Position numbers and translations under genes: made by a program
Part shown: positions 39,154 to 49,544 of the stretch, piece after piece
How the letters are laid out: the number at the start of each line of letters is the position of its first letter
How positions within the stretch are numbered: the stretch's first letter is position 1
Notes under the pieces: model-generated
Databases searched by the model: none
What the model was told of the DNA's origin: nothing
The model's input: the letters and a program-made list of their open reading frames with translations, nothing else
Assembly (NCBI GenBank): GCA_938092015.1
Contig: CALKOT010000036.1
Location: forward strand, 1 to 64,000
Reading direction: 5' to 3'
Source of the DNA: an uncultured Paracoccaceae bacterium
Lineage (GTDB): Bacteria; Pseudomonadota; Alphaproteobacteria; Rhodobacterales; Rhodobacteraceae
DNA length: 64,000 nt

Positions 39154-40071
39154 GTGACGACCGCCGACATCGCACCAACCCATCAGATCAGTCCGCGCAC
39201 TGGCATCTTCTTCGTGCTCGCGGCGGGCGTTCTATGGTCCACCGTTGGACTTGGTATTCGCATGATCGAAGATGCTATCGTGTGGCAGATCCTGTTCTAT
39301 CGTTCGATCAGCTTGTCGGCGTTTCTATTTCTGGTGATCTGGTTACGATCGCGCGAAAGCCCGCTGAAACTGGCGATAAAGGCAGGCCTTCCCGCTTCGA
39401 TCGGCGGCTTATCTCTGGTCGCCGCATATGCGGGCGGCATCTACGCCATACAGACGACGTCTGTCGCCAATGCGATGCTTCTATTCGCCTCTGCGCCTTT
39501 CATGGCGGCCATCCTTGGTTGGATTGTGTTGCGAGAATCAGTGCGTCCTGCGACCTGGATCGCGACGTGCGTGGCGATGACCGGGATCGCCGTCATGGTT
39601 TCCGGCCAATCTGACGGCGCCTCACTTATTGGCAGTCTGGCCGCGCTCGGCTCAGCCTTCGGTTTCGCCGTCTTCACGGTGGCGCTGAGGTGGGGAAAAT
39701 CAGGCGAGATGCTGCCAGCCGTTTTCCTGTCCGGCGTTTACGCCATCATCATCACGGGCGTCATCTGCCTTGCCATCGGCGCACCGCTGATTCTGTCTTT
39801 GAACGACGGAGGCATCGCAATAGGCATGGGTGTGTTTCAGGTTGGCGCCGGGCTGATCCTGTACACGCTCGGCTCAAAAACTGTTCCGGCGGCGGAGCTA
39901 ACGCTTTTATCGCTAGCGGAGGTGTTGTTGGGCCCGCTTTGGGTCTGGCTGTTTTTGGGCGAAACGATCACTGCCTACACGCTGATCGGTGGAACGATAC
40001 TTTTGGCGGCGATTGCCGGGAATGCACTGTCCGGTGCAAGGCGGAAACCTCCGCCAGTTACAACCCCTTAA
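39154..40071 (+). CDS. EamA/DMT family transporter
   Basis: ten hydrophobic segments; FFVLAAGVLWSTVGLGIRM. Confidence 0.88.
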   Translation: MTTADIAPTHQISPRTGIFFVLAAGVLWSTVGLGIRMIEDAIVWQILFYRSISLSAFLFLVIWLRSRESPLKLAIKAGLPASIGGLSLVAAYAGGIYAIQTTSVANAMLLFASAPFMAAILGWIVLRESVRPATWIATCVAMTGIAVMVSGQSDGASLIGSLAALGSAFGFAVFTVALRWGKSGEMLPAVFLSGVYAIIITGVICLAIGAPLILSLNDGGIAIGMGVFQVGAGLILYTLGSKTVPAAELTLLSLAEVLLGPLWVWLFLGETITAYTLIGGTILLAAIAGNALSGARRKPPPVTTP

Positions 40072-40087
40072 GCCGGGATCGACCACC

Positions 40088-41086
40088 ATGACCGACCAGC
40101 AGAACCCAGAGCCTATGAGCCGGGAGTGGAATTATCACCCCGACCTGCCGCTTGCGAACCCGTCGATCTTCCAGTGGCCGCCCAGCCCTGGGTTCCTGGC
40201 GCGATGGTTTATGCGAAATTGGCTGATGCTGAGCGAACGGGTGATGATGGTGTTGCTCGCTGTCGCTTGCTGGTTATGGCTCTATCCATCGCTTGAGGTC
40301 ACGCAGACGCTGGCCCTTGGCTGGATTGTGCAGGTCTGGCTGGTGAACATGGGCCTGATGATAGTCAGCGCTGGCGGGCTTCACTCGTATTTCTACATGC
40401 GCAGCGGGCAAGGCAGCCTGCTGAAATTTGATCGCCGCCCACCTGCGAAGGGCAATGCACTGTGGGACTTTTCCGATCAGGTTCACGACAACATGTTCTG
40501 GTCACTGACGTCCGGCGTCGCGCAAGTTACTGCGTTTCAGGTGCTTGTGATGTGGGGCATGGCGAATGGCTGGGCGCCAGTGATCTTTCCACTGGATAGT
40601 CCCGTCCTGTTTATCATCGGACTAGTGCTGTTGCCGATCTGGTCGGCTTTCCATTTCTACTGGGCGCACCGGTTGCTGCATATGCCGTTTCTCTACAAGC
40701 ACGTGCACTCGTTGCACCACCGAAACGTCAACATCGGCCCATGGTCAGGGTTCGCGATGCACCCGGTTGAGCACCTGATTTACCTATCATCCCTGCTGGT
40801 GCATTTCGTCTTTCCCAGCCATGAGATCCTGGTGTTTTTCCATGTCATCTATCTTGCCCCTGGCGCAGCGATGACCCACACGGGATATGAAGATCTTTTG
40901 GTGAAAGACAAACGACGCCTGGCGTTGGGCACATTCTATCACCAACTTCATCACCGGTATTAAGAATGTAACTACGGCAATCAGGAAATGCCTTGGGATC
41001 GCTGGTTTGGGACGTTTCACAACGGGTCAGCCGAGGCGACGCAAGAAACGCGTGCGCGTAAAAAGAGGATGTACGCGGAGCAATAG
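40088..41086 (+). pseudogene. sterol desaturase/fatty acid hydroxylase-like gene interrupted by in-frame TAA (40961-40963)
   Basis: HRLLH, HSLHHRN, HQLHHRY*ECNYGNQEMPWDRWFGTFHNGSAEATQETRARKKRMYAEQ*; post-stop block is the usual C-terminal motif. Confidence 0.8.
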
Positions 41087-41171
41087 CTTTATGACCGCCT
41101 CGATTTAAGATCCATTTCCGCAACGCCAGAGAGACGAAACAACAAACCGCGCAGACGAATTCTTTCGCTTG

Positions 41172-42113
41172 CTAGACGCCATGCTTCTCGAGAAACCCAT
41201 CGATCGCAGCCCACGCCTGGGTCTGCCGATCAGACGTTTCCATGAATACTTCATGCTTGGCGCCTTCGATCTCTACCAGTTCAGCATTCGGCGCGCGCGC
41301 AGCAGCGGCCCGGATGGATTCCAGCGAAACGATCTCTTCCTCTAACCCAAGCAAATACAGCACTGGCTGCGCGGCCGCGGGCGCTTCAAGCAATTCCCGC
41401 GTTTCTTTAAGCGCCTCATCCAGCCAGCCAATCGTTGGTGGGCCGAGACCCAGATCCGCAACACGTTCCAGATGTTTGCGCATCCAATCGAAGTGTTCAG
41501 CATCGCCAGTCAGCGTATTGGAATCAAGATCAGTTTTCTGCACGTAAGGAATGCGTGGTTTAGGGTCGGGCGCAAAAGCGGTCGATCCGCCGACAAGCCT
41601 GGACCCACCAATCAGGACCTTGCTTGCAACCGTTTCAACCCGCGTCATGGACAGGCCCAGCATCGGCGCCGACATGATCACAGCGGCAGGCTTCATTCGC
41701 CTTTCAATCAGCGTTCGCGTGCCAATGCACCCGCCCATAGAATGGCAAATCAGGACATGGGGTTCGGGCAGATCATGAACACGGTCATCAGCGATCAGCG
41801 CTGCGACATCGTTTTGATAGTCGCCAAATTCCTCGACATGGCCCTTCATCCGCTCTTTCAGCGGCCGCTCAGACAGGCCCTGACCGCGCCAATCCAATGA
41901 GACGACGGAAAATCCTCGTTCGCAGAGCTGGCGGATGATCCGACCGTATTTCTCAATGTATTCAGTACGCCCAGTGAAAATGAACGCAGTGCCCCGCGTT
42001 CCCCCTTTCCAGATCGCGGCGCGAATGCGCGCCCCGGCAGGTTCAAGCCAGAAAGCCTCGCCGCCATCTGGCGCTTCGGCAAGGTCATTATGCAAAGGGG
42101 CGGTGTCAGTCAT
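41172..42113 (-). CDS. alpha/beta hydrolase (lysophospholipase-like)
   Basis: GTAFIFTGRTEYIEKYG, LDWRGQGLSERP, ICHSMGGCIGTR. Confidence 0.9.
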   Translation of the reverse strand: MTDTAPLHNDLAEAPDGGEAFWLEPAGARIRAAIWKGGTRGTAFIFTGRTEYIEKYGRIIRQLCERGFSVVSLDWRGQGLSERPLKERMKGHVEEFGDYQNDVAALIADDRVHDLPEPHVLICHSMGGCIGTRTLIERRMKPAAVIMSAPMLGLSMTRVETVASKVLIGGSRLVGGSTAFAPDPKPRIPYVQKTDLDSNTLTGDAEHFDWMRKHLERVADLGLGPPTIGWLDEALKETRELLEAPAAAQPVLYLLGLEEEIVSLESIRAAAARAPNAELVEIEGAKHEVFMETSDRQTQAWAAIDGFLEKHGV

Positions 42114-42282
42114 CACTATCCTCTGGCGATTTGCATTTATGCTGGCCACCGTGGCGTATTCCATCGTCAGGCAGCGTTTGCTTGAGCAAACACGTTGGCG
42201 ATGCAAAACGCCTCAACGATAACGAAAAACGCTTTCGTGAGTACCTTGCCAAGTTGGGGGGACCGCCCCATCATGTCTACCC

Positions 42283-42930
42283 ATGAAAATCGCTGTTTTA
42301 TTTTTACTGCTCTTAGCGCCGTCTTTGACGATGGCGCAGGTAGTGCCCGAACCACCTGATGAGGGCTCTGCTGGCGCAACGCCCAACGAGACCGCCCCTG
42401 TCATTGCTGACACAACCACCCCTGGGCAAATCATCCCGGATGATGAGACACCAGAGGCGCGGTTGGATCGTCTGTTTGGCGCGTTAGCCAATGCAGAGGG
42501 TGATGCGGCGGATCGGATCGCGGATGAAATCACGTCTGTCTGGGCCCGATCAGGCTCGGCGAGCATGGACCTGTTGCTGCAACGGGCGCGAGCGGCGACG
42601 GGTGAGAAAAGCTATGACAAGGCCCGCGCGCATGTCAGCGCTCTGACCCGATTGGCCCCTGATTTTGCTGAGGGCTGGAACGCATCAGCAACGCTTTACT
42701 TCATTCAGGAAGATTATTGGCTGTCAGTTGAACATATCCAAAAAACACTCGAACTTGAGCCACGCCATTTCGGCGCCCTCGCTGGCCTTGCGCTGATTCT
42801 GGAACGGACAGATCGCGACGCAGCCGCCCTCAGAACTTGGGAAAAGGTCAAAGCACTGTTTCCGAGGATGGAGCGTGCGCAAGAGGCGATTGATCGCTTG
42901 AAACCCGACGTCGACGGCAAGAAAACTTAA
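42283..42930 (+). CDS. TPR-containing exported protein
   Basis: signal peptide; ALTRLAPDFAEGWNASATLYFIQEDYWLSVEHIQKTLELEPRHFGALAGLALI. Confidence 0.85.
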   Translation: MKIAVLFLLLLAPSLTMAQVVPEPPDEGSAGATPNETAPVIADTTTPGQIIPDDETPEARLDRLFGALANAEGDAADRIADEITSVWARSGSASMDLLLQRARAATGEKSYDKARAHVSALTRLAPDFAEGWNASATLYFIQEDYWLSVEHIQKTLELEPRHFGALAGLALILERTDRDAAALRTWEKVKALFPRMERAQEAIDRLKPDVDGKKT

Positions 42931-42940
42931 GGCTTCGAAG

Positions 42941-45817
42941 ATGCCCTTGGATGCGGACGCCAGCATGGGCGTTGGGGTAGAGGCTGTCCTCGGCCCAACC
43001 AACACCGGCAAAACCCACTACGCGGTAGAACGCATGCTCAGCCACAAGGCAGGCATCATCGGCTTTCCGCTGAGATTGCTGGCGCGTGAGGTCTATGAAC
43101 GGGTCGTTGAGATGCGTGGCAAGGGCGCTGTTGCGCTGCTGACGGGCGAGGAAAAGATCACTCCGCCCGGCGCGCAGTACTACCTATGCACCGTTGAGGC
43201 GATGCCGTTGGACTGGGGCGCTGACTTCGTTGCGGTTGATGAAATCCAGTTATGCGCCGACGCAGACCGTGGCTATGTCTTCACCGACCGCCTGCTGCGC
43301 GCGCGCGGGCGGCGTGAGACGCTATTTCTGGGCGCTGATACAATGCGGGGCAGGATCGAGGCGCTGTTGCCGAAGGCGAAGATCACGACGCGACCGCGCC
43401 TTTCGAGCCTCAGCTATTCGGGTTCGAAAAAGATCAGCCGTTTGCCGCCCCGGTCGGCGATTGTCGCGTTCTCGGTCGATCAGGTCTATTCGATTGCAGA
43501 GCTGCTCCGCCGTCAAAAGGGCGGCGCCGCCGTCGTAATGGGCGCGCTCAGCCCGCGCACGCGGAACGCGCAGGTTGAGCTGTACCAGAACGGCGATGTC
43601 GAGCATCTGGTGGCCACGGACGCCATCGGAATGGGCCTGAATCTTGATCTGAAACACGTCGCATTCGCGGGCCTTGGCAAGTTTGACGGGCGACGGTCAA
43701 GGATGCTGACACCGGCCGAGATTGCTCAGATCGCAGGCCGCGCCGGGCGACACACCACCGATGGCACGTTCGGGGTCACAGGCGACGCCGCGCCGCTGAA
43801 TGATGAGCTGGCGCTTAACATTATGGAAAACCGGTTTGAGCCGGTGCGCGCGCTGGAATGGCGAAATGCAAACCTCGATTTTGGCACAGTGCCTGCATTG
43901 ATGTCGTCACTGGAAATGCAAGCCCCCGGTCACGGGCTGCGCCGGGCGCGCGATGCAGATGATCTCTTGGCGCTGCGTACGCTGTGGCGCGATTTCGATT
44001 TGCAAGATAAAACCACAGGTGCGGCGGCTGTCAGGCGCCTATGGGATTGCTGCCAAATCCCGGATTTTCGGAAAGTTTCCGCATCCGAACATGCCGCACT
44101 GATTGGTAAGATATATCACTTTCTCATCTCGCGAGACGGCGCTATACCCGCCGATTGGATCGCCAAGGAAATTGGGCGTCAGGACAAGGTCGAAGGCGAT
44201 ATCGATCAATTGTCGCGGCGGCTCGCCTACATGCGGACCTGGACCTATGTCTCTAATCGCGGAGGCTGGCTTGAAGATGCTGCGCATTGGCGCGGCGTGA
44301 CACGGGCCTTAGAGGACCGATTGTCAGACGCGCTGCATCAGCGCCTGACGCAACGATTTGTCGACCGGCGCACATCAGTGTTGATGCGCCGGTTGAAACA
44401 GAAGGAGAAGCTGGTGGCCGAAGTCAGCGAAGCAGGCGAAGTAACCGCCGAAGGCGAACATCTGGGTCGGATCGATGGGTTCCGGTTCATTGCGGATCCA
44501 ACCGCGACCCCGGACGAACAAAAGCGCCTGCGCTCAGCCTCTATGGGCGGGCTGCAGGGTTGGTTCGCACACCGCGCTGACAAGTTCTACAACGCGCCGG
44601 ACACCGAGATCGACGTGACCGAGCAGGGCGGCCTGATGTGGGGCGAGGTTGCTGTTGGTCGGCTTGATGCTGGGGCTGACGCTTTATCGCCGAAAGTGCG
44701 CGCGTTTGTTGATGAGCAATTAGAGCCGCCGGTTGTCGAGAAGATTGAGCGCCGGTTAAGCCACTGGATCACACGCCGGATTGCAGCGTTGTTTGAGCCG
44801 TTGATCGCTCTCCGTGATGACGAATTGCTGACCGGTCTGGCGCGCGGTGTCGGGTTTCAACTGGTCGAGGGACTGGGCGTGCTGGAACGCCGCAAGGTCG
44901 CCGACGATGTGAAGGCGCTGGATCAGGATGCGCGCACCTTGCTTCGCAAACACGGCGTGCGTTTCGGCCAGCATTCGATTTTCATGCCTTTCTTGTTGAA
45001 GCCTGCCCCTACGCGGTTGCGATTGGTCCTATGGGGTTTAGCGGCGAAGCTGGACGAAATTCCGGGCGCTCCACCTGCTGGTCACGTCACAGTACCTGTT
45101 GTTGGCGGCGAACCTTACGGGTTCTGGCTATGCGCAGGTTACCGCGCTGCGGGAACGCGCGCTGTTCGTATCGACATGCTTGAAAGGCTGGCCGATTTGC
45201 TGCGCGATCAGGATTCGCGCGGCGGCTTTGAAGCGACACCGGACATGCTGTCGATCACCGGGCTGACGCTAGAGCAGTTCGCCGATCTGATGGGTGGGCT
45301 GAACTACAAGGCCGAAAAGGGTGAGCGACCGAAGGCGGCGAAAGTTGTCGAGGCCCCCAAAGAAGACGCGAAAGCACCTGAGGGTGAAACTGCTTATGAA
45401 AAGCCTGCCAGCGGCGATGAGACGCCTGAAGCTGTAGTTGTCGAAGACGCCAAGGCAGAGGCGGAAGAGCCGAAATCAGAAGCGCCCGCAGAACCCGAAA
45501 CCACCACTGAGCCAACGGTAGCGCCAGATGCAACCGAAGAGCCTGCTGAGGTAGAAGTGTTCTACACCTTCACCTATGCGCGGCGTCAGCAAAACCAGCG
45601 CCGATCCGGCCCGCCGCGTGGCGATCGGAAAGACGCTGGCGGAGGTGAGCGTAAAGGCGGGTTCAAGAAGGGCGGCAAGCGTCCACCGAAGGTTAAAGGC
45701 AAACGGGACGACCAGGACAACAAGCCCCGGCAATTCTCCGCCGCGCCGAAGCCATCGCGCGGTCCTGACCCGGACAGCCCGTTCGCAGCACTGGCCAAGC
45801 TCAAAGACAACAAGTGA
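42941..45817 (+). CDS. Suv3-like DEAD/DEAH RNA helicase
   Basis: LGPTNTGKTHYAVERM, PLRLLAREVYERV, VDEIQL, IAQIAGRAGRH; low-complexity basic C-terminus. Confidence 0.92.
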   Translation: MPLDADASMGVGVEAVLGPTNTGKTHYAVERMLSHKAGIIGFPLRLLAREVYERVVEMRGKGAVALLTGEEKITPPGAQYYLCTVEAMPLDWGADFVAVDEIQLCADADRGYVFTDRLLRARGRRETLFLGADTMRGRIEALLPKAKITTRPRLSSLSYSGSKKISRLPPRSAIVAFSVDQVYSIAELLRRQKGGAAVVMGALSPRTRNAQVELYQNGDVEHLVATDAIGMGLNLDLKHVAFAGLGKFDGRRSRMLTPAEIAQIAGRAGRHTTDGTFGVTGDAAPLNDELALNIMENRFEPVRALEWRNANLDFGTVPALMSSLEMQAPGHGLRRARDADDLLALRTLWRDFDLQDKTTGAAAVRRLWDCCQIPDFRKVSASEHAALIGKIYHFLISRDGAIPADWIAKEIGRQDKVEGDIDQLSRRLAYMRTWTYVSNRGGWLEDAAHWRGVTRALEDRLSDALHQRLTQRFVDRRTSVLMRRLKQKEKLVAEVSEAGEVTAEGEHLGRIDGFRFIADPTATPDEQKRLRSASMGGLQGWFAHRADKFYNAPDTEIDVTEQGGLMWGEVAVGRLDAGADALSPKVRAFVDEQLEPPVVEKIERRLSHWITRRIAALFEPLIALRDDELLTGLARGVGFQLVEGLGVLERRKVADDVKALDQDARTLLRKHGVRFGQHSIFMPFLLKPAPTRLRLVLWGLAAKLDEIPGAPPAGHVTVPVVGGEPYGFWLCAGYRAAGTRAVRIDMLERLADLLRDQDSRGGFEATPDMLSITGLTLEQFADLMGGLNYKAEKGERPKAAKVVEAPKEDAKAPEGETAYEKPASGDETPEAVVVEDAKAEAEEPKSEAPAEPETTTEPTVAPDATEEPAEVEVFYTFTYARRQQNQRRSGPPRGDRKDAGGGERKGGFKKGGKRPPKVKGKRDDQDNKPRQFSAAPKPSRGPDPDSPFAALAKLKDNK

Positions 45818-46176
45818 CAGAAGACAGCGTCCGCATCGACAAGTGGTTGTGGCGGGCGCGATTCTTCAAAACCCGGACGTTGGCGGCAAAGGTCGTCTCG
45901 TCCGGCTTGCGCATCAATGGCGCCCGGACCGATAAGCCCAAAACGCTGGTTAAGCCCGGTGATACGCTAACGTTCGGTCAGAACCGGGACGTGCGCATCA
46001 TCGAGATTATCGACCTTGGCGTCCGGCGCGGGCCCGCCGCTGAAGCGCAAGCATTGTACAAAGACCTAGATCCACCTAAGCCCCAGGAAAAGGGTGATGA
46101 ACCGACGCACATTCCGCGCCCAGACAAGCGCGGCAGGCGGGCGATCATGGCGTTGAAGTCCACCGAAGCTGAGTAA
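45814..46176 (+). CDS. S4-domain RNA-binding protein (HslR-like)
   Basis: VRIDKWLWRARFFKTRTLAAKVVSSGLRINGARTDKPKTLVKPGD; overlaps upstream gene. Confidence 0.92.
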   Translation: MTEDSVRIDKWLWRARFFKTRTLAAKVVSSGLRINGARTDKPKTLVKPGDTLTFGQNRDVRIIEIIDLGVRRGPAAEAQALYKDLDPPKPQEKGDEPTHIPRPDKRGRRAIMALKSTEAE

Positions 46177-46302
46177 CACTGCGCCTAACCCGGCGGCTGT
46201 TCACGTTGCCGCGACGTGATTGCGCTTGCAGCGCGTCGAATCCACGCTTAAATCCCAGCAAGCTTCGGATTTCCCGCAGAACAAGACAGACAGGCCCACC
46301 GC

Positions 46303-46641
46303 ATGACCTACATCGTCATCGAAAACTGCATTAAGTGCAAACATACCGACTGCGTAGAAGTGTGCCCGGTCGACTGTTTCTATGAAGGCGAAAACATGCT
46401 GGTCATCCACCCGGATGAATGCATCGATTGCGGCGTATGCGAGCCTGAATGCCCAGTAGACGCGATCAAGCCTGACACTGAACCAGGCCTTGAGAAATGG
46501 CTTGAGATCAACACCAAGTTCGCCGATCTTTGGCCCGTGATCACGCTAAAGAAAGACGGAGACCCCGATGCGAAAAAGCATGACGGGGAAGAAGGCAAGC
46601 TTGAGAAATACTTCTCTGAGAAGCCCGGCGAAGGCGACTGA
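46303..46641 (+). CDS. fdxA: ferredoxin FdxA
   Basis: [55 protein letters not shown]. Confidence 0.97.
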   Translation: MTYIVIENCIKCKHTDCVEVCPVDCFYEGENMLVIHPDECIDCGVCEPECPVDAIKPDTEPGLEKWLEINTKFADLWPVITLKKDGDPDAKKHDGEEGKLEKYFSEKPGEGD

Positions 46642-46727
46642 CGACTAGCCTGGCCGGACGTTTTGGCTCCTGCAAACCCCTGTTCCAGGGCCCGCCTTTT
46701 CTGGGGAGTGGGAATCAGGCGATTTTT

Positions 46728-46886
46728 CTGTTATACTAATTTCATAACAGCGCTTCTTGGTGGCGATAGTGAAAACTATGGACGGTGGGCAAGCTGCGCA
46801 ATCTGGAAATGAGAAACTTCATCGCCCCGGCCTTGGCCGAGGGGGTCAGAGGTTTTCACTGTGCTAAGAGAACGGATTAGTTTACT
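46728..46886 (+). promoter_or_regulatory. promoter-like dyad and structured 5' leader of carD
   Basis: CTGTTATactaatttcATAACAG dyad containing TATACT; AGTGAAAAC (46768-46776) pairs with GTTTTCACT (46852-46860); inner CCCCGGCCttGGCCGAGGGG. Confidence 0.5.
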
Positions 46887-47399
46887 ATGAGCAAGACTAA
46901 AAGAGGCGAATTTCGCGCGAATGACTTTGTTGTCTACCCTGCGCATGGTGTTGGCCGCATCATCACGATCGAAGTGCAGGAAATCGCTGGCGTAACGCTG
47001 GAGCTGTTCGTGATCTCTTTCGACAAGGAAAAGATGACGTTGCGGGTTCCAACCGCCAAGGCGACGTCCGTCGGCATGCGTGTTCTGTCCAGCCCTGACG
47101 TCGTCGACAAAGCGCTGACCACTTTGGGCGGCCGCGCCCGCGTGAAGCGCGCCATGTGGTCCCGCCGCGCGCAGGAATATGAGCAGAAGATCAACTCTGG
47201 CGACCTGATCTCAATCGCTGAGGTCGTTCGCGACCTGCACCGCGGCGAAGATCAGCCAGAACAGTCTTACTCTGAGCGTCAGCTTTATGAAGCTGCGATT
47301 GAGCGGATGACCCGTGAGGTCGCCGCTGTTGAAGGCCTTGACGACGCGAAAGCCGCTCAGCGGATGGTCGAAGCGCTGGACAAAAAAGTCGCCGCCTGA
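46887..47399 (+). CDS. CarD family transcriptional regulator
   Basis: FRANDFVVYPAHGVGRIITIEVQEIAG...LRVPTAKATSVGMR. Confidence 0.95.
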   Translation: MSKTKRGEFRANDFVVYPAHGVGRIITIEVQEIAGVTLELFVISFDKEKMTLRVPTAKATSVGMRVLSSPDVVDKALTTLGGRARVKRAMWSRRAQEYEQKINSGDLISIAEVVRDLHRGEDQPEQSYSERQLYEAAIERMTREVAAVEGLDDAKAAQRMVEALDKKVAA

Positions 47400-47421
47400 T
47401 CATCTCGACATTAAGTCGTGA

Positions 47422-47448
47422 AACGCCCGCCTCGCGCGGGCGTTTTGC
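47422..47448 (+). terminator. rho-independent terminator after carD
   Basis: AACGCCCGCctcGCGCGGGCGTTTTGCGTTT. Confidence 0.85.
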
Positions 47449-47465
47449 GTTTGCAGAGGGGACTG

Positions 47466-48788
47466 ATGGCGATGAGACAAGCAAGACACATCTCGGCGAC
47501 TGAAGCGGCGGCGCTTGTAAAGTCCGGCGATTGGATCGACTATGGCGTCACCATTGGCCAACCAGATGCGTTCGATGCGGCACTGGCGGCGCGCAAGGAT
47601 GAGCTGACAGGCGTCAAATTCCGCAGCTGCATCTCTGTCAAACCACGTGCAGTGCTTGAGGCTGATCCACTAGGCGATCATTTCACCTGGTTCAGCTGGC
47701 ATTACTCTGGCTACGACCGAAAGAAGGCCGATGCTGGCATCGCGCATTACATGCCCATCAACCTTGGGGAAATTCCCGACTATTACCGCCGGTTCCTGCC
47801 ACCCATCGACGTCGCCTGTATCAAGGGCTGCCCAAAGGACGAAAACGGCAATTACACCTTTGGCGGCACCGGCCTCTGGCACCCAGCGGTGATGGAGTGC
47901 GCCAGGACCAGGATTGTAGAGGTCTGCGAACACCTGCCCCGCACATTCAACGAAGGTTGCAAGATCCACGAAAGCGAAGTGGATTTTGTAATTGCTGGAG
48001 ACGGGTCCCGCCCCGCTGAACTGCCGGACACCGAGCTGACTGATGTTGACCGCCAGGTCGGCCGTCTGATCGCGGAAGAAATCGAGGACGGCGCCTGCAT
48101 TCAGGTTGGAATTGGCGGCATGCCCAACGCCGCCTGCGCCGCGTTGCTGGAAAGCGGCGCGAAGGATCTTGGCCTGCATTCTGAAATGCTGACCGACAGC
48201 ATGGTTGATCTGGTGCTGTCCGGGCAGGCGACAGGCGCGAGAAAAACGCTGGATCAGGGGCGCCATGTCTACAGCTTCGCCCTTGGCCAGCGGAAGCTCT
48301 ATGATGCGATCAACGATAATCCGAATTTCTGCTGCTATCCTGCAGACTACACGAATTTGCCGCACAACATCATGCGTAACGAAAAGGTCGTGGCCATCAA
48401 CAACACGACGCAGATTGATCTGACCGGGCAGGCAGCGTCTGAATCGGATGGCCTGCGCCATATCTCTGGCACAGGTGGGCAGCTGCAGTTCGTGCGGGGG
48501 GCCTATGCGTCACCCGGTGGAAAATCCTTCATCTGCATGTCTTCGACTTTTGAGAAAGGCGATGTCCGCAAAAGCCGGATCGTGCTGAGCCTGACCCTCG
48601 GCAACACCGTAACAACGCCTAGGACGGACATGATGTATGTTGTCACCGAATACGGCTGCGTAAATCTGAAAGGGCAGACAGTTGCAGACCGCGCACGTTT
48701 GCTGATCTCGGTCGCTCATCCTGATTACCGTGAGGCGTTGGAGCGGGAGGCGCGTGACGCCGGGTTGGTTCCAAAAGGTTATTGGTAA
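47466..48788 (+). CDS. acetyl-CoA hydrolase/transferase family protein
   Basis: VQVGIGGMPNA-like (IQVGIGGMPNAACAALL), LGLHSEMLTDSMVDL, VTEYGCVNLKGQTVADRARLLISVAHPDYRE. Confidence 0.93.
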   Translation: MAMRQARHISATEAAALVKSGDWIDYGVTIGQPDAFDAALAARKDELTGVKFRSCISVKPRAVLEADPLGDHFTWFSWHYSGYDRKKADAGIAHYMPINLGEIPDYYRRFLPPIDVACIKGCPKDENGNYTFGGTGLWHPAVMECARTRIVEVCEHLPRTFNEGCKIHESEVDFVIAGDGSRPAELPDTELTDVDRQVGRLIAEEIEDGACIQVGIGGMPNAACAALLESGAKDLGLHSEMLTDSMVDLVLSGQATGARKTLDQGRHVYSFALGQRKLYDAINDNPNFCCYPADYTNLPHNIMRNEKVVAINNTTQIDLTGQAASESDGLRHISGTGGQLQFVRGAYASPGGKSFICMSSTFEKGDVRKSRIVLSLTLGNTVTTPRTDMMYVVTEYGCVNLKGQTVADRARLLISVAHPDYREALEREARDAGLVPKGYW

Positions 48789-48831
48789 GACGCGGAACGT
48801 CGTAACCTGTTCTGCGAATAGAGGAGGCGTC

Positions 48832-49536
48832 ATGACCCACAATTTCAAAAAAGCCCTGATCATCGGCGCGGGGGCAGGCCTGTCTGCCTCGCTTGCCCGT
48901 CTGTTCCATTCACACGGCGTTGAAGTCGCATTGGCCTCGCGGGGCGTGGATGATCTGGCGGGGCTGGCCAGTGAAGTCTCAGCCACCGTGCACACCTGCG
49001 ATGCCAGCAGGCGCGAGGATATCGCGGCGTTGTTTTCTGACTTAGACGAGACCGGCGCACCCGACATCGTCGTATATAATCCGTCAGCGAGGGTGCGCGG
49101 CGCGATCACAGAGCTTGATGGCGCTGAGGTTGAACACGCGATCCAAATCACCGCTTTGGGCGCCTTCCATGCGGCGCAAGAGGCGGCGAAACGGATGCTG
49201 CCCACCAAGCATGGCGGCATCCTGTTCACGGGCGCGACGGCAGGCGTGAAGGCGTATGGCAAGTCTACGACCTTTGCGATGGGCAAGTTTGCACTGCGCG
49301 CGCTGGCGCAATCCTTGGCGCGAGAGCTTCACCCTAAGGGCGTTCATGTTGGGCATTTCATCATCGATGGCGGCATTCGCAATCCGAACCGACCAGAACG
49401 AGTGGATGCGCCGGAAAACCCTGACAGCATGCTCGACCCCGATGCGATTGCGCGGGAATACTGGAACCTCTTGACCCAACATCGCAGCTGCTGGAGCTGG
49501 GAGGTCGATCTGCGACCTTGGGTTGAGAAGTTCTGA
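48832..49536 (+). CDS. SDR family oxidoreductase
   Basis: ALIIGAGAGLSASLARLF; YGKSTTFAMGKFALRALAQSLARELHPKGVHV. Confidence 0.88.
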   Translation: MTHNFKKALIIGAGAGLSASLARLFHSHGVEVALASRGVDDLAGLASEVSATVHTCDASRREDIAALFSDLDETGAPDIVVYNPSARVRGAITELDGAEVEHAIQITALGAFHAAQEAAKRMLPTKHGGILFTGATAGVKAYGKSTTFAMGKFALRALAQSLARELHPKGVHVGHFIIDGGIRNPNRPERVDAPENPDSMLDPDAIAREYWNLLTQHRSCWSWEVDLRPWVEKF

Positions 49537-49544
49537 ATACCTGC

